DNA from: WTFY01 sp965205275
Lineage (GTDB): Bacteria > Pseudomonadota > Gammaproteobacteria > UBA4575
Direction: 5' to 3'
DNA: 64,000 nt
Assembly (NCBI GenBank): GCA_965205275.1
Contig: OZ242168.1
Coordinates: forward strand, 1,674,001-1,738,000
Part shown: one piece after another, positions 17,958 to 26,181 of the stretch
How the letters are laid out: each line of letters begins with the position of its first letter
Numbering within the stretch: the first letter of the stretch is position 1
Notes under the pieces: model-generated
What the model saw: only the letters and a program-made list of their open reading frames with translations
Told to the model about the DNA's origin: nothing
Databases searched by the model: none
Program-made: the position numbers and the translations under genes

Positions 17958-19325
17958 ATGAAACTGGACATTATCATTCTTGCAGCCGGGCAAGGTAAGC
18001 GCATGCACAGTGATGTGCCCAAGGTCTTGCATAAGGTTGCGGGCAAGCCCATGTTGCTGCACGTGATTGAGCGGGCCAGAGAATTATCCCCCCAGACGAT
18101 CCATGTCGTTATCGGTCATGGCGCAGAGCAGGTCAAGGCAGCGGTTGACGACGACTCCATCCGCTGGCGGGTCCAGGACCGGCAACACGGTACGGGCCAT
18201 GCCGTGCAGCAGGCGGCACCCGGATTGCAGAACGATCATAATGTCCTGATTCTGTACGGCGATGTGCCCTTGCTGGCGCACACGACCCTGCAATCGCTCA
18301 TCCGTGGATTGTCCCGATACGAGCTGGTCTTGCTGTCGGCAAGATTCGAGGAGTCTGCCGACTACGGGCGCATCGTGCGTGATGTCCGGGGCCGGGTACT
18401 GCGCATCGTCGAACAGCGGGATGCGGACCGCAGCACACGTGCGATCAATGAAATGAACACAGGGGTGCTTGCCACAAAGGCGGGATTGTTGAAACAGTGG
18501 CTGGCCCGGATCAAGAACGACAATGCGCAGCAGGAGTACTACCTGACCGATTGCATCGGGCTTGCCGTGGAAAGCGGGCACCGGGTCGAGGCCCTGGTGT
18601 GTGAGGATGCCAGTGAGGTGCTGGGCATCAATGATAAAAGCCAGCTGGTGCAGGCCGAGCGCATCTTTCAGCGCCGGGCCGCGCAACGGCTGATGGGTCA
18701 GGGCGTCACCGTCATGGACCCGGACCGAATGGATGTCCGGGGTGAGCTGGAGGTGGGCAGGGATGTTGAAATCGATATCAACACCATTTTTGAAGGCACG
18801 AACCGGCTCGGGGACCGGGTCCGGGTCGGCGCCAATACCGTATTGATCAACTCTTCTGTCGGCGCCGGTACCCGGATCCACCCGAACAGTCATATTGAAA
18901 ACGCCGTGATCGGCTGCGAGTGCGAACTGGGACCCTTTGCACGGATTCGCCCGGAAACCAGACTGGCGGACCAGGTCAAGGTGGGAAACTTTGTCGAGAT
19001 CAAGAAGTCAGATATTAAGACAGGGAGCAAAATTAATCATTTGAGCTACATCGGCGATGCGGACCTGGGGGAGCAGGTTAATGTGGGGGCGGGAGTCATT
19101 ACCTGCAATTATGACGGGGCCCGCAAGCATCGTACGGTCATCGGCGACCATGTATTTGTGGGTTCTGATACCCAGCTTGTCGCACCGGTGGTGATCGGCG
19201 ACGGGGCTACCATCGGAGCGGGGTCGACGATTACCAAAGATGCGCCCGGAGGGGAACTTACGGTGGCACGCAGCAGGCAGGTCACGACGAAAAACTGGAA
19301 CCGTCCTGAAAAAAACAAAAAGTAA
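17958..19325 (+). CDS. glmU: Bifunctional N-acetylglucosamine-1-phosphate uridyltransferase/glucosamine-1-phosphate acetyltransferase
   Basis: Makes UDP-N-acetylglucosamine for peptidoglycan and lipopolysaccharide. The N-terminal pyrophosphorylase domain shows LAAGQGKRMHSDVPKVLHKVAGKPM, and the C-terminal half is a left-handed beta-helix of hexapeptide repeats ending with GAGSTITKDAPGGELTVARSRQ. The 455-aa length is normal. It follows the atp operon and directly precedes glmS, the first enzyme of the same pathway, 3 bases downstream. Confidence 0.96.
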   Translation: MKLDIIILAAGQGKRMHSDVPKVLHKVAGKPMLLHVIERARELSPQTIHVVIGHGAEQVKAAVDDDSIRWRVQDRQHGTGHAVQQAAPGLQNDHNVLILYGDVPLLAHTTLQSLIRGLSRYELVLLSARFEESADYGRIVRDVRGRVLRIVEQRDADRSTRAINEMNTGVLATKAGLLKQWLARIKNDNAQQEYYLTDCIGLAVESGHRVEALVCEDASEVLGINDKSQLVQAERIFQRRAAQRLMGQGVTVMDPDRMDVRGELEVGRDVEIDINTIFEGTNRLGDRVRVGANTVLINSSVGAGTRIHPNSHIENAVIGCECELGPFARIRPETRLADQVKVGNFVEIKKSDIKTGSKINHLSYIGDADLGEQVNVGAGVITCNYDGARKHRTVIGDHVFVGSDTQLVAPVVIGDGATIGAGSTITKDAPGGELTVARSRQVTTKNWNRPEKNKK

Positions 19326-19328
19326 ATC

Positions 19329-21158
19329 ATGTGCGGGATCGTAGGTGCCATTGCAAACAGGGATGTCTCCCCGGTTTTACTTGAGGGGTTGCGCTGCCTG
19401 GAATACCGTGGCTATGACTCGGCCGGCATGGCCGTGCTGACAAACGGGTCGATCGAACGGGTACGAAGGCAGGGCAAGGTCAACGAACTGGACAAGGCCC
19501 TTGGGGAGGCCGCACTCGTCGGAAAGCTGGGCATTGCACATACCCGCTGGGCCACACATGGTGTGCCTGCAGAAAACAACGCGCACCCGCATATATGCAA
19601 TGACCGCATTGCCATTGTGCACAACGGCATTATCGAGAATTTCAAGGTCCTTAAAACCGAACAGACCCGGCAGGGCTTCAGTTTTACCTCGGATACCGAC
19701 ACCGAAGTCATCGCCCACCAGATTGTGTTCTATCTGGATCAGGGTAAAACCCTGTTTGCCGCCGTAAGTGCAACCGTGAAAGATCTGAAAGGCGCCTATG
19801 CCCTGGGCGTGATCGACAAAAATGAGCCCGGAAAACTGATTGCCGCACGCAGCGGCAGCCCCCTGGTGGTAGGCATCGGCGAGGAGGAAAACTTTATTGC
19901 CTCGGATGTGCATGCGTTGTTGAAAGAAACCCGGAAGTTTGTCTTTCTGGAAAATGGCGACATCGTCGTGGTCACGCGCGAGGGCATCAGCGTGTTTGAC
20001 GAAAACGGCAAGGCGGTTGAGCGTGGGACCCAGGTGAGCCGGTTGTCAGCGGAGGCGACGGAGAAAAACGGGTATCCGCATTACATGCTCAAGGAAATAT
20101 ACGAACAACCGCAAGCCATTGCCGACACCCTGGAAGGAAGGCTGGTCAACGGCCGGGTTGCCGAACAGATTTTAGGCCCGCGGTCGGAACAGATTCTGGA
20201 TCAGACCCGGGCCGTCCAGATTATCGCTTGCGGCAGCAGTTACCATGCCGGACTGATTGCGAAATTCTGGTTTGAGGAACTTGCGGGCATCCCGTGTTTT
20301 GTCGACGTCGCCAGTGAGTTTCGGTATCGCAAACATGTTGTACAGCCGGGCACGTTGTTCGTGACCGTTTCACAGTCAGGTGAAACGGCCGACACCCTGG
20401 CGGCCCAGCGCCAGGTCAGGCAGGAAGCCTATGTGGGTTCACTGACGATCTGCAATGTCCCGGAGAGTTCCCTGGTGCGCGAATCGGACCTGGTGCTCAT
20501 GACGCATGCCGGACCGGAAATCGGTGTGGCCTCCACCAAGGCCTTCACGACACAACTGGTTGCCCTGCTGATGCTGGTGATCACGGCCGGCCGGCGTCAC
20601 GGCATGCATGACGCGCTGGGGAAAATACTGGTCGAACAGCTTGCCAACTTGCCCACCCGAATCAACAAGGTGCTGGAACTTGATGCCGAGATTGAAACGC
20701 TCGCCGGGCATTACGACGACAAGCAGCACGCCCTGTTTTTGGGCCGGGGCATCCACTACCCCATTGCGAAGGAAGGGGCGCTGAAACTCAAGGAAATTTC
20801 CTATATCCATGCCGAAGCCTATCCTGCAGGGGAACTGAAACACGGACCCATCGCGCTGGTGGATGACAAGGTCCCGGTCATTGCCGTGGCCCCGAATGAT
20901 GAGTTGCTGGAGAAACTGAAATCCAACCTGGAAGAAGTGCGTGCCCGGGGTGGCGTGCTGCATGTGTTTGCCGATGTGAAGTCAGGGTTCGAATCCGGGT
21001 CCGACACGATCGGCATCGAAGTGGATGCACCGGATAACGCTGTGGCCCCCATTATCTTCACCATTCCGCTGCAGCTTCTCGCCTACCATGTGGCCATCCT
21101 GAAGGGCACCGATGTCGACCAGCCGCGCAATCTGGCCAAATCGGTTACCGTGGAATAG
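19329..21158 (+). CDS. glmS: Glutamine-fructose-6-phosphate aminotransferase (isomerizing)
   Basis: Converts fructose-6-phosphate and glutamine to glucosamine-6-phosphate. The N-terminal glutaminase starts MCGIVGAI, so Cys2 is the nucleophile after Met removal, and contains the LEYRGYDSAG motif. Two SIS sugar-isomerase domains follow (IIACGSSYHAG and SQSGETADTLAAQR), and the C-terminus reads DVDQPRNLAKSVTVE. At 609 aa it is full length. It lies 3 bases after glmU. Confidence 0.97.
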   Translation: MCGIVGAIANRDVSPVLLEGLRCLEYRGYDSAGMAVLTNGSIERVRRQGKVNELDKALGEAALVGKLGIAHTRWATHGVPAENNAHPHICNDRIAIVHNGIIENFKVLKTEQTRQGFSFTSDTDTEVIAHQIVFYLDQGKTLFAAVSATVKDLKGAYALGVIDKNEPGKLIAARSGSPLVVGIGEEENFIASDVHALLKETRKFVFLENGDIVVVTREGISVFDENGKAVERGTQVSRLSAEATEKNGYPHYMLKEIYEQPQAIADTLEGRLVNGRVAEQILGPRSEQILDQTRAVQIIACGSSYHAGLIAKFWFEELAGIPCFVDVASEFRYRKHVVQPGTLFVTVSQSGETADTLAAQRQVRQEAYVGSLTICNVPESSLVRESDLVLMTHAGPEIGVASTKAFTTQLVALLMLVITAGRRHGMHDALGKILVEQLANLPTRINKVLELDAEIETLAGHYDDKQHALFLGRGIHYPIAKEGALKLKEISYIHAEAYPAGELKHGPIALVDDKVPVIAVAPNDELLEKLKSNLEEVRARGGVLHVFADVKSGFESGSDTIGIEVDAPDNAVAPIIFTIPLQLLAYHVAILKGTDVDQPRNLAKSVTVE

Positions 21159-21446
21159 GAGCCGCCAGCTTCCACATCTTTAACACTAGAAAAGTTGCCT
21201 GTCGCGAGTATGGGTCTTTTCCCTTATTTTATATTCGAAATGGAACTGAAGGCTGCCCGGCCTTGGCCTTGATGTCTGGAGCCGTGACTCCCCGTCGATG
21301 CGATGCCTGGGTAAATGCTATACTCAATGCTTTAGCGGGGCGACCGTTGCAGGAGCTTAAACTGGAAACCCAGTGTAGTGAAAAGAAGACCTGAACCTGG
21401 AGTTCCCGCCCGCTTTGCTGCAACCCGAAGTCAGGAGAAGAAAAAC

Positions 21447-21965
21447 ATGAAGATGAAATTAAGCCACCCCATAAGGGTGTTTGCCGGCATTGCGCTGATC
21501 ATCACCGTATCTCAAATGGCAAGTGCAGCGGAGCAGGCACAAGCCCAGATGATGAACCAGGATGGAGCATCCGTAGGGAAGGTAACCCTTCACACGACCC
21601 CGCAGGGCACACTGCTGCATGCCATGCTGCAGAACCTGCCGGCAGGGGCTCATGCATTCCATGTCCACGCGATCGGAAAATGTGAGGTGCCTTTCAAGTC
21701 TGCAGGCGGTCATTTCAACCTGGCGGGCAAGAGTCATGGAATCCTGAGTGCAGGTGGAATGCACGCCGGCGATATGCCCAACATCCATGTGCCGGCGTCC
21801 GGAAACCTCGAAATCGAGGTCTTGAATACTCAAGTGAGGCTGGATTCATCGTTGTTTGACGATGACGGTGCGGCTATTGTGATCCACGCGGGGGGCGATG
21901 ACTACACGTCAGATCCGGCAGGGGCTGCCGGCCCACGCATCGCATGTGGAGTCATCGACAAATAG
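21447..21965 (+). CDS. sodC: Periplasmic Cu/Zn superoxide dismutase
   Basis: Dismutates superoxide in the periplasm. ATG 21447 is preceded by AGGAGA and starts a cleavable signal peptide ending MASA. Metal ligands are recognisable: AFHVH (copper), GGHFN (bridging His), the HG and GMHAGDMPN zinc region, and VIHAGGDDYTSDPAGAAGPRIACGV with the last copper His and the disulphide Cys partner of GKC. Length is 172 aa. The neighbouring truncated haemoglobin and OxyR genes suggest an oxidative-stress cluster. A TATACT at 21319-21324 is a possible -10 box, but no good -35 box accompanies it. Confidence 0.92.
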   Translation: MKMKLSHPIRVFAGIALIITVSQMASAAEQAQAQMMNQDGASVGKVTLHTTPQGTLLHAMLQNLPAGAHAFHVHAIGKCEVPFKSAGGHFNLAGKSHGILSAGGMHAGDMPNIHVPASGNLEIEVLNTQVRLDSSLFDDDGAAIVIHAGGDDYTSDPAGAAGPRIACGVIDK

Positions 21966-22256
21966 TGGGTGACCCCCGTTTAAGCTTCCCGTAGACGAAG
22001 CGGCTCGTGCGTCAAGGCCGGGCATGGACGGATGCACTGAAATAAGCGGAAACTGGTTTGGTTGATCAGGGAAATGTGTTTGTCTACACTTTTTTCCTGT
22101 ACTGCAAAGGGGAGCGCGGGACTTTCAGTCCACGGGCTCTTCGCTTTTTTGTTCTCCAGGGAGGCACTGCCATTTGTCTCTTCGCGGCGGACCAGACGGA
22201 AGGAACATCAATTCACCATAAGAGGCCGGAAAGGGTCTCATGCAAGGAGAGATAGG

Positions 22257-22718
22257 ATGCGAAAAAGTCAAAAAAGCTGGTTTACAAATATAGGGGTTGC
22301 TGTGTCGGTTGGCCTCTTGTTGTTGCTGCTGGTGTCTAACGTGAGCATGTCGGGAAGTGACGAAGCGAGCCTGTATCAGAGAATCGGTGGGCAAACCGGA
22401 GTGACAACGGTGGTCGACAATTTTCTCGCCAACGTTGTTGATGATAACCAGATCAACATTCGTTTTGCCAATGCGGACATGGGCAAGCTCAGACAACTTT
22501 TGATTGACCAGGTGTGTGAAGCCACCGGCGGTCCCTGTACATACAAGGGAAAAACGATGCTGGATGCCCACAAAGGCATGGGCGTCACCAAGGAAGAATT
22601 TGAAAGCATTGCCGCACACTTTTCTTCGGCGATGGTCAAGGCCAGTGTGGATGCGCAAGATCAAGCCACCATTATGGGCGTGCTTGCGGGCATGTATGAC
22701 GACATCGTCGGTCATTGA
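22257..22718 (+). CDS. Group I truncated haemoglobin with N-terminal membrane anchor
   Basis: The 153-aa protein starts at ATG 22257 behind AAGGAGA. An N-terminal hydrophobic segment (about residues 11-32, GVAVSVGLLLLLLVSNVSM) suggests a signal anchor or export. The globin part has LYQRIGGQTGVTTVVDNF, CEATGGPCTYKGKTM and the proximal histidine in MLDAHKGMGV. At the usual B9-B10 Phe-Tyr pair the sequence is Phe-Leu, so the ligand-stabilising tyrosine of typical trHbN proteins seems absent. A role in NO or oxygen chemistry near the membrane is inferred from the family and from the sodC neighbour. Confidence 0.85.
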   Translation: MRKSQKSWFTNIGVAVSVGLLLLLLVSNVSMSGSDEASLYQRIGGQTGVTTVVDNFLANVVDDNQINIRFANADMGKLRQLLIDQVCEATGGPCTYKGKTMLDAHKGMGVTKEEFESIAAHFSSAMVKASVDAQDQATIMGVLAGMYDDIVGH

Positions 22719-22898
22719 CGATACTCGGGCGACCGGTGGGTGGGGATAGAAACCCACTGTGTTGCTGACAAGCTGTCCCGGGTATCCCGCGAATTGTTGC
22801 AAGGTTTGGGTCTTACGGGTGACCCGGGTCTTGGGATGACCTGGAGTAGGCCAACAATGTCTCACACCGCCTTGACGCCACGGCCGGTTCGCTGGAAG

Positions 22899-23103
22899 CT
22901 GGCCATCACAAGGCAGCTCAAGGTATAAACAGACCTCATTGTTTTTGTATCAACGATCGATTTTACAAATGGTGAATCTGCCTACCGTCAAGCAACTTGG
23001 GTGGCAAAGATCTACTTTGTTACCCAGTCGGCCTTCTCGTTGCCATCAAGGAGCTTGAGGGGTTGCTGAACGTTTCTCTGGTCGACCGGACCAGTCAGAG
23101 CCA
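22899..23103 (+). pseudogene. Truncated, internally deleted duplicate of the oxyR promoter and 5' coding region
   Basis: This stretch closely matches the start of the intact oxyR-like gene and its upstream DNA (24129 onward): shared segments include TCATTGTTTT, CGATCGATTTTACAAATGGTGAA and a long run around AAGGAGCTTGAGGGG. The coding part begins at an ATG near 22969, lacks about 60 bases that encode part of the helix-turn-helix domain, and stops matching near 23103. It cannot encode a functional regulator. The preserved upstream part means two copies of the same putative control region exist. Confidence 0.8.
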
Positions 23104-23112
23104 GAAGGATAC

Positions 23113-23553
23113 CTATTTGGAGCTGAATGCTTTTGTCCAAAAGCATTTTGGGAATTCAGAGCAACCTATAAAGAACTCACCTGTTTCTTTATTCTGTCTA
23201 ATTTCAGTATAGTGACCCTTTGGACATTTCTTATACTTTTCAGGTATGCGTGGAAGCTTAACAGGGGATGGTATTTTTGGTTTTTCTTTATCTTCGGCAC
23301 AGGTTATGCAAATTTTTTCAGGACATATTTCGTATCTTTGATAAATCACAGGGCGTGAACAGCTTTCGCAAAGAATTAAATTATTACTATCAATGGTCAA
23401 AGTCCCATCATGAAATACTTTAAGATGTTTCCTTTTGCATTTTGAACATACAAAAGACTTAAAGAATAAATGAATATTTTTTAGTGTAAGAGTTTCACCT
23501 TCAATCTGCTCTAAAGTATTTTGGTGACTACATTCACAAATCAATCTAAACAT
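23113..23553 (-). CDS. Small cysteine-rich protein with TraR/DksA-like and topoisomerase-type zinc ribbons
   Basis: The 146-aa protein is encoded in AT-rich DNA unlike its flanks. Cysteine pairs suggest several zinc sites: CSKC at 36-39; CESCSRPVIYQRYEICPEKICITC, which resembles the C4 finger of DksA/TraR proteins; and a C-terminal CPKGHYTEIR...GEFFIGCSEFPKC, which resembles the topoisomerase I C-terminal zinc ribbon with His in place of one Cys. A weak GAGGA lies upstream of the ATG. The function is unknown; nucleic-acid or RNA-polymerase binding is plausible. It lies between the two oxyR copies, which suggests acquisition. Confidence 0.65.
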   Translation of the reverse strand: MFRLICECSHQNTLEQIEGETLTLKNIHLFFKSFVCSKCKRKHLKVFHDGTLTIDSNNLILCESCSRPVIYQRYEICPEKICITCAEDKEKPKIPSPVKLPRIPEKYKKCPKGHYTEIRQNKETGEFFIGCSEFPKCFWTKAFSSK

Positions 23554-24128
23554 CTACACTTAATCCTCAAATACCGCCTCTGGTTGAAATAAAATGTGAC
23601 CCTCCTCGGAGAAGCCTTAGTACGTTTCGTGGACCAATTTTGAAGAGGCTCTCCAGAGACCGTTTTGCAGCGCCGCCAAAGGCCTTATCAAAATTGAATA
23701 GCTTATACATGTACCATCTCTTTTCCCCTGTATGTTAGAGAAATGGCACAGAATTTCTAACACTTTTCAAAGAGCTAACTTGATGCAGTCCTGACCGGCC
23801 TCAACTGGGTCAAGACGCAGTGTGCGTGCAACTAGGGCCGCCTAGGCCGGACTATAAGCTAGTCACACAGTTGGTCGGCATCGTCTAAGGTCAAAGCAAC
23901 TAGCGTTGTTTTATAACCCTGTACCGTAAAAATAGATGTCGTTTGACACTTGAGTGGTCGATAGAAATATGCAAAGTCACCCTCGATGATGATGAATTTG
24001 TTGATAAGCTAGCCTTTACTTGAGCACACACATATCAATCCCTGCGTGTATAAGTTCGTGGCTGGGTTTTCTGATAATGCCTGGGATTAGCCGTCAGGAA
24101 AAAAGAAGGTGTATACAGACAGCTTCTT
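23554..24128. other. Non-coding stretch between the zinc-ribbon gene and oxyR
   Basis: No open frame with a recognisable product and no strong hairpin terminator was found in these 575 bases. The left part is AT-rich like the adjacent zinc-ribbon gene. Similarity to the region upstream of the oxyR fragment begins at about 24129. Confidence 0.5.
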
Positions 24129-24197
24129 CTGGTCATCACAGGCGGTTCCTGATATAAACAAATTTCATTGTTTTCGTATCAGCGATCGATTTTACAA

Positions 24198-25097
24198 ATG
24201 GTGAAACTGCCTACCGTCAAGCAGCTGCGTTACCTGGTGGCTCTGGAAAAGCACCTGCATTTCGGGCGGGCGGCGGAGGCCTGTTTTGTTACCCAGTCGG
24301 CCTTCAGCACTGCCATCAAGGAGCTTGAGGGGCTGCTGAATGTTTCCCTGGTCGACCGGACCAGTCGAAGCGTTGCATTCACCTCTGTGGGGAAACAGGT
24401 GGCCCAGCAGGCCCGTGTGGCGATTTTTGATCTGGAAGGGATTGTCGATATTGCCAAATCCGTGCAACAACCGCTGACCGGTATACTGAAAATGGGGGTG
24501 ATCCCGACCATTGCCCCGTTCCTGTTGCCGAAGGTCCTGCCCAGAATTCGCAAACATTTCCCGAAACTGGAACTGTACCTGAAGGAAGAACAGACCAAGA
24601 AAATTCACGCACTGCTCCTGGACGGGGAACTCGATATCCTGTTGCTGGCCCTGCCGGTTGAGCTTGCAAATACCAAAACGGTCTCCCTGTTCAATGATGC
24701 ATTCAAACTGGCCTACAAAAAAGGGACCCGGTTGATTGATCCGGAGAACTTCATCCCCAGCAGGTTGAATCAGGAATCCATCCTGCTGCTGGAGGACGGA
24801 CATTGCTTGCGTGAACATGCACTGAGCGCCTGCAGTCTGAATCGCAAGCGAAGCACCAATAAATTCTCGGCAAGCGGTTTGTACAGTCTGATTCAAATGG
24901 TGAACAATGATCTCGGGGTGACCTTTATTCCGCAAATGGCGATAGACGGGGGGTTGCTGAGGAATACCCGGGTGCTGACCAAGGATCTGAAAGACAGGTC
25001 GTATCGCGAGATTGGTCTGGCCTGGCGCAAATCCAGTGTCCGGAAACATGAGTTCAAGCTGCTGGCGGATCTGATTCTGGAGTGCGTGAAAAAGTAA
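24198..25097 (+). CDS. oxyR: OxyR-type LysR-family peroxide-sensing regulator
   Basis: LysR-family activator of 299 aa. The N-terminal winged helix-turn-helix reads LPTVKQLRYLVALEKHLHFGRAAEACFVTQSAFSTAIKELE. In the sensor domain Cys203 and Cys212 lie in GHCLREHALSAC with the same eight-residue spacing as Cys199/Cys208 of E. coli OxyR, so disulphide peroxide sensing is expected. Other OxyR-like stretches are GVIPTIAPFLLPKVLP and FPKLELYLKEEQT. The start is ATG 24198, within DNA duplicated upstream. It is adjacent to sodC and the truncated haemoglobin, which may be targets, though no operator was identified. Confidence 0.85.
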   Translation: MVKLPTVKQLRYLVALEKHLHFGRAAEACFVTQSAFSTAIKELEGLLNVSLVDRTSRSVAFTSVGKQVAQQARVAIFDLEGIVDIAKSVQQPLTGILKMGVIPTIAPFLLPKVLPRIRKHFPKLELYLKEEQTKKIHALLLDGELDILLLALPVELANTKTVSLFNDAFKLAYKKGTRLIDPENFIPSRLNQESILLLEDGHCLREHALSACSLNRKRSTNKFSASGLYSLIQMVNNDLGVTFIPQMAIDGGLLRNTRVLTKDLKDRSYREIGLAWRKSSVRKHEFKLLADLILECVKK

Positions 25098-25170
25098 CCG
25101 GCTCTTTTTCAATGGGGCTTATGTAGGTAACGTCCCTTGAAATGAAATTTCAAAATCTTCAGTCGGGTAC

Positions 25171-26178
25171 TCAGCGGATGTGGGAGTCCAGCCCGATGAA
25201 CGTGCCCTCGTTTTGCTCACACAGGGCGCGCATCAGGGTGGCAAAACGGACCCCGGTAATCTGTTCCTGTTCCGGCCGCATGAACTGGATCGGAAACCCC
25301 ACGGCATGAATGCGCACCCTCCGGTTGCCGTACAGGTCTTTGCGGTTGATCGTATTCACCTCGTGCAGCACGGATTGAATGGAGGGCCCGGTAAACTCGT
25401 CTCCGAACACATACAGACTGATCTTCTTGTCGCGTGAATAAAACGTGCGGATCGCCGCGGTAATGCCTTCGACCGGGCTGCTGTTGCTGAACGGCTGCCA
25501 GGTGCGCAGGCGTTTCAGCACGGCCCGGCGGCGTGCAGGGGTATCCGGGATCCATTTGCCTGCATACTGTCTGAACATGTACTCCCCCATATCGTTCATG
25601 ACCTGCATGCCCTTGACTTTCGGGTACGCATCCAGCGCTTCCGTCAGTTTTTGCTGCACCGAAGTCCAGCCGTAATTCAGCATGCTGCCGGACGTGTCGA
25701 TGATGAAGATAATGTACTCGCTGTCGACCGGAATGCCTGCGATGGCTGCCTCGTCAGGGGGGCGGCGAGCGGGTTCCTGTCTTTGCAGGCGCCGCATTTC
25801 CTCCGTAAGCGTCTGTCTGGCAGAGGCCAGCTGGCCTTCAATCTTGTTCTGTACGGTGGCATCGTCCCGGGATGCGGAAAAGGCACCCTGTACGGAAGAC
25901 AGGTCGCCCTGCAGGCGTGCGATCTTTTCGATTTCCAGGGCCACCTGCTGTTTTTTGCTGACCAGTTCACGGTTTAGCACATGGCTTTCGCCGCGCAATT
26001 CAAACAACTGTTCCTGAAGGTCTGCGACGGTCTTATCCAGATCCTGGCTGTACTGTTCAAAAATGATCGGCTCGGCCGTTTTGGACAGCACCAGCAACAG
26101 GATCAATGCCCCGAACCCGCAGCATACGCAGTCCAGAAAAGACAGGCTGAAGACCTCGATGCCCCGGCGCGGCCTCAT
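25171..26178 (-). CDS. TolR/MotB-like membrane-anchored vWA protein (paralogue 2)
   Basis: Last gene of the nine-gene operon; 335 aa. Residues 10-32 form a single membrane helix, FSLSFLDCVCCGFGALILLL, with Asp16 near its start, as in TolR, ExbD and MotB, whose helix aspartate carries the driving ion. A coiled coil follows at about 45-135, then a vWA domain with the metal-site motif DTSGSM at 161-166. It starts 3 bases after its paralogue at 26182-27273, with which it shares the FSLSFLD-CGFGA-IL helix. Topology predicts the coiled coil and vWA domain in the periplasm. I infer it is one B-type subunit of a rotary or gated ion-driven complex with the MotA/TolQ-like protein at 28638-29441. Confidence 0.8.
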   Translation of the reverse strand: MRPRRGIEVFSLSFLDCVCCGFGALILLLVLSKTAEPIIFEQYSQDLDKTVADLQEQLFELRGESHVLNRELVSKKQQVALEIEKIARLQGDLSSVQGAFSASRDDATVQNKIEGQLASARQTLTEEMRRLQRQEPARRPPDEAAIAGIPVDSEYIIFIIDTSGSMLNYGWTSVQQKLTEALDAYPKVKGMQVMNDMGEYMFRQYAGKWIPDTPARRRAVLKRLRTWQPFSNSSPVEGITAAIRTFYSRDKKISLYVFGDEFTGPSIQSVLHEVNTINRKDLYGNRRVRIHAVGFPIQFMRPEQEQITGVRFATLMRALCEQNEGTFIGLDSHIR

Positions 26179-26181
26179 GGT

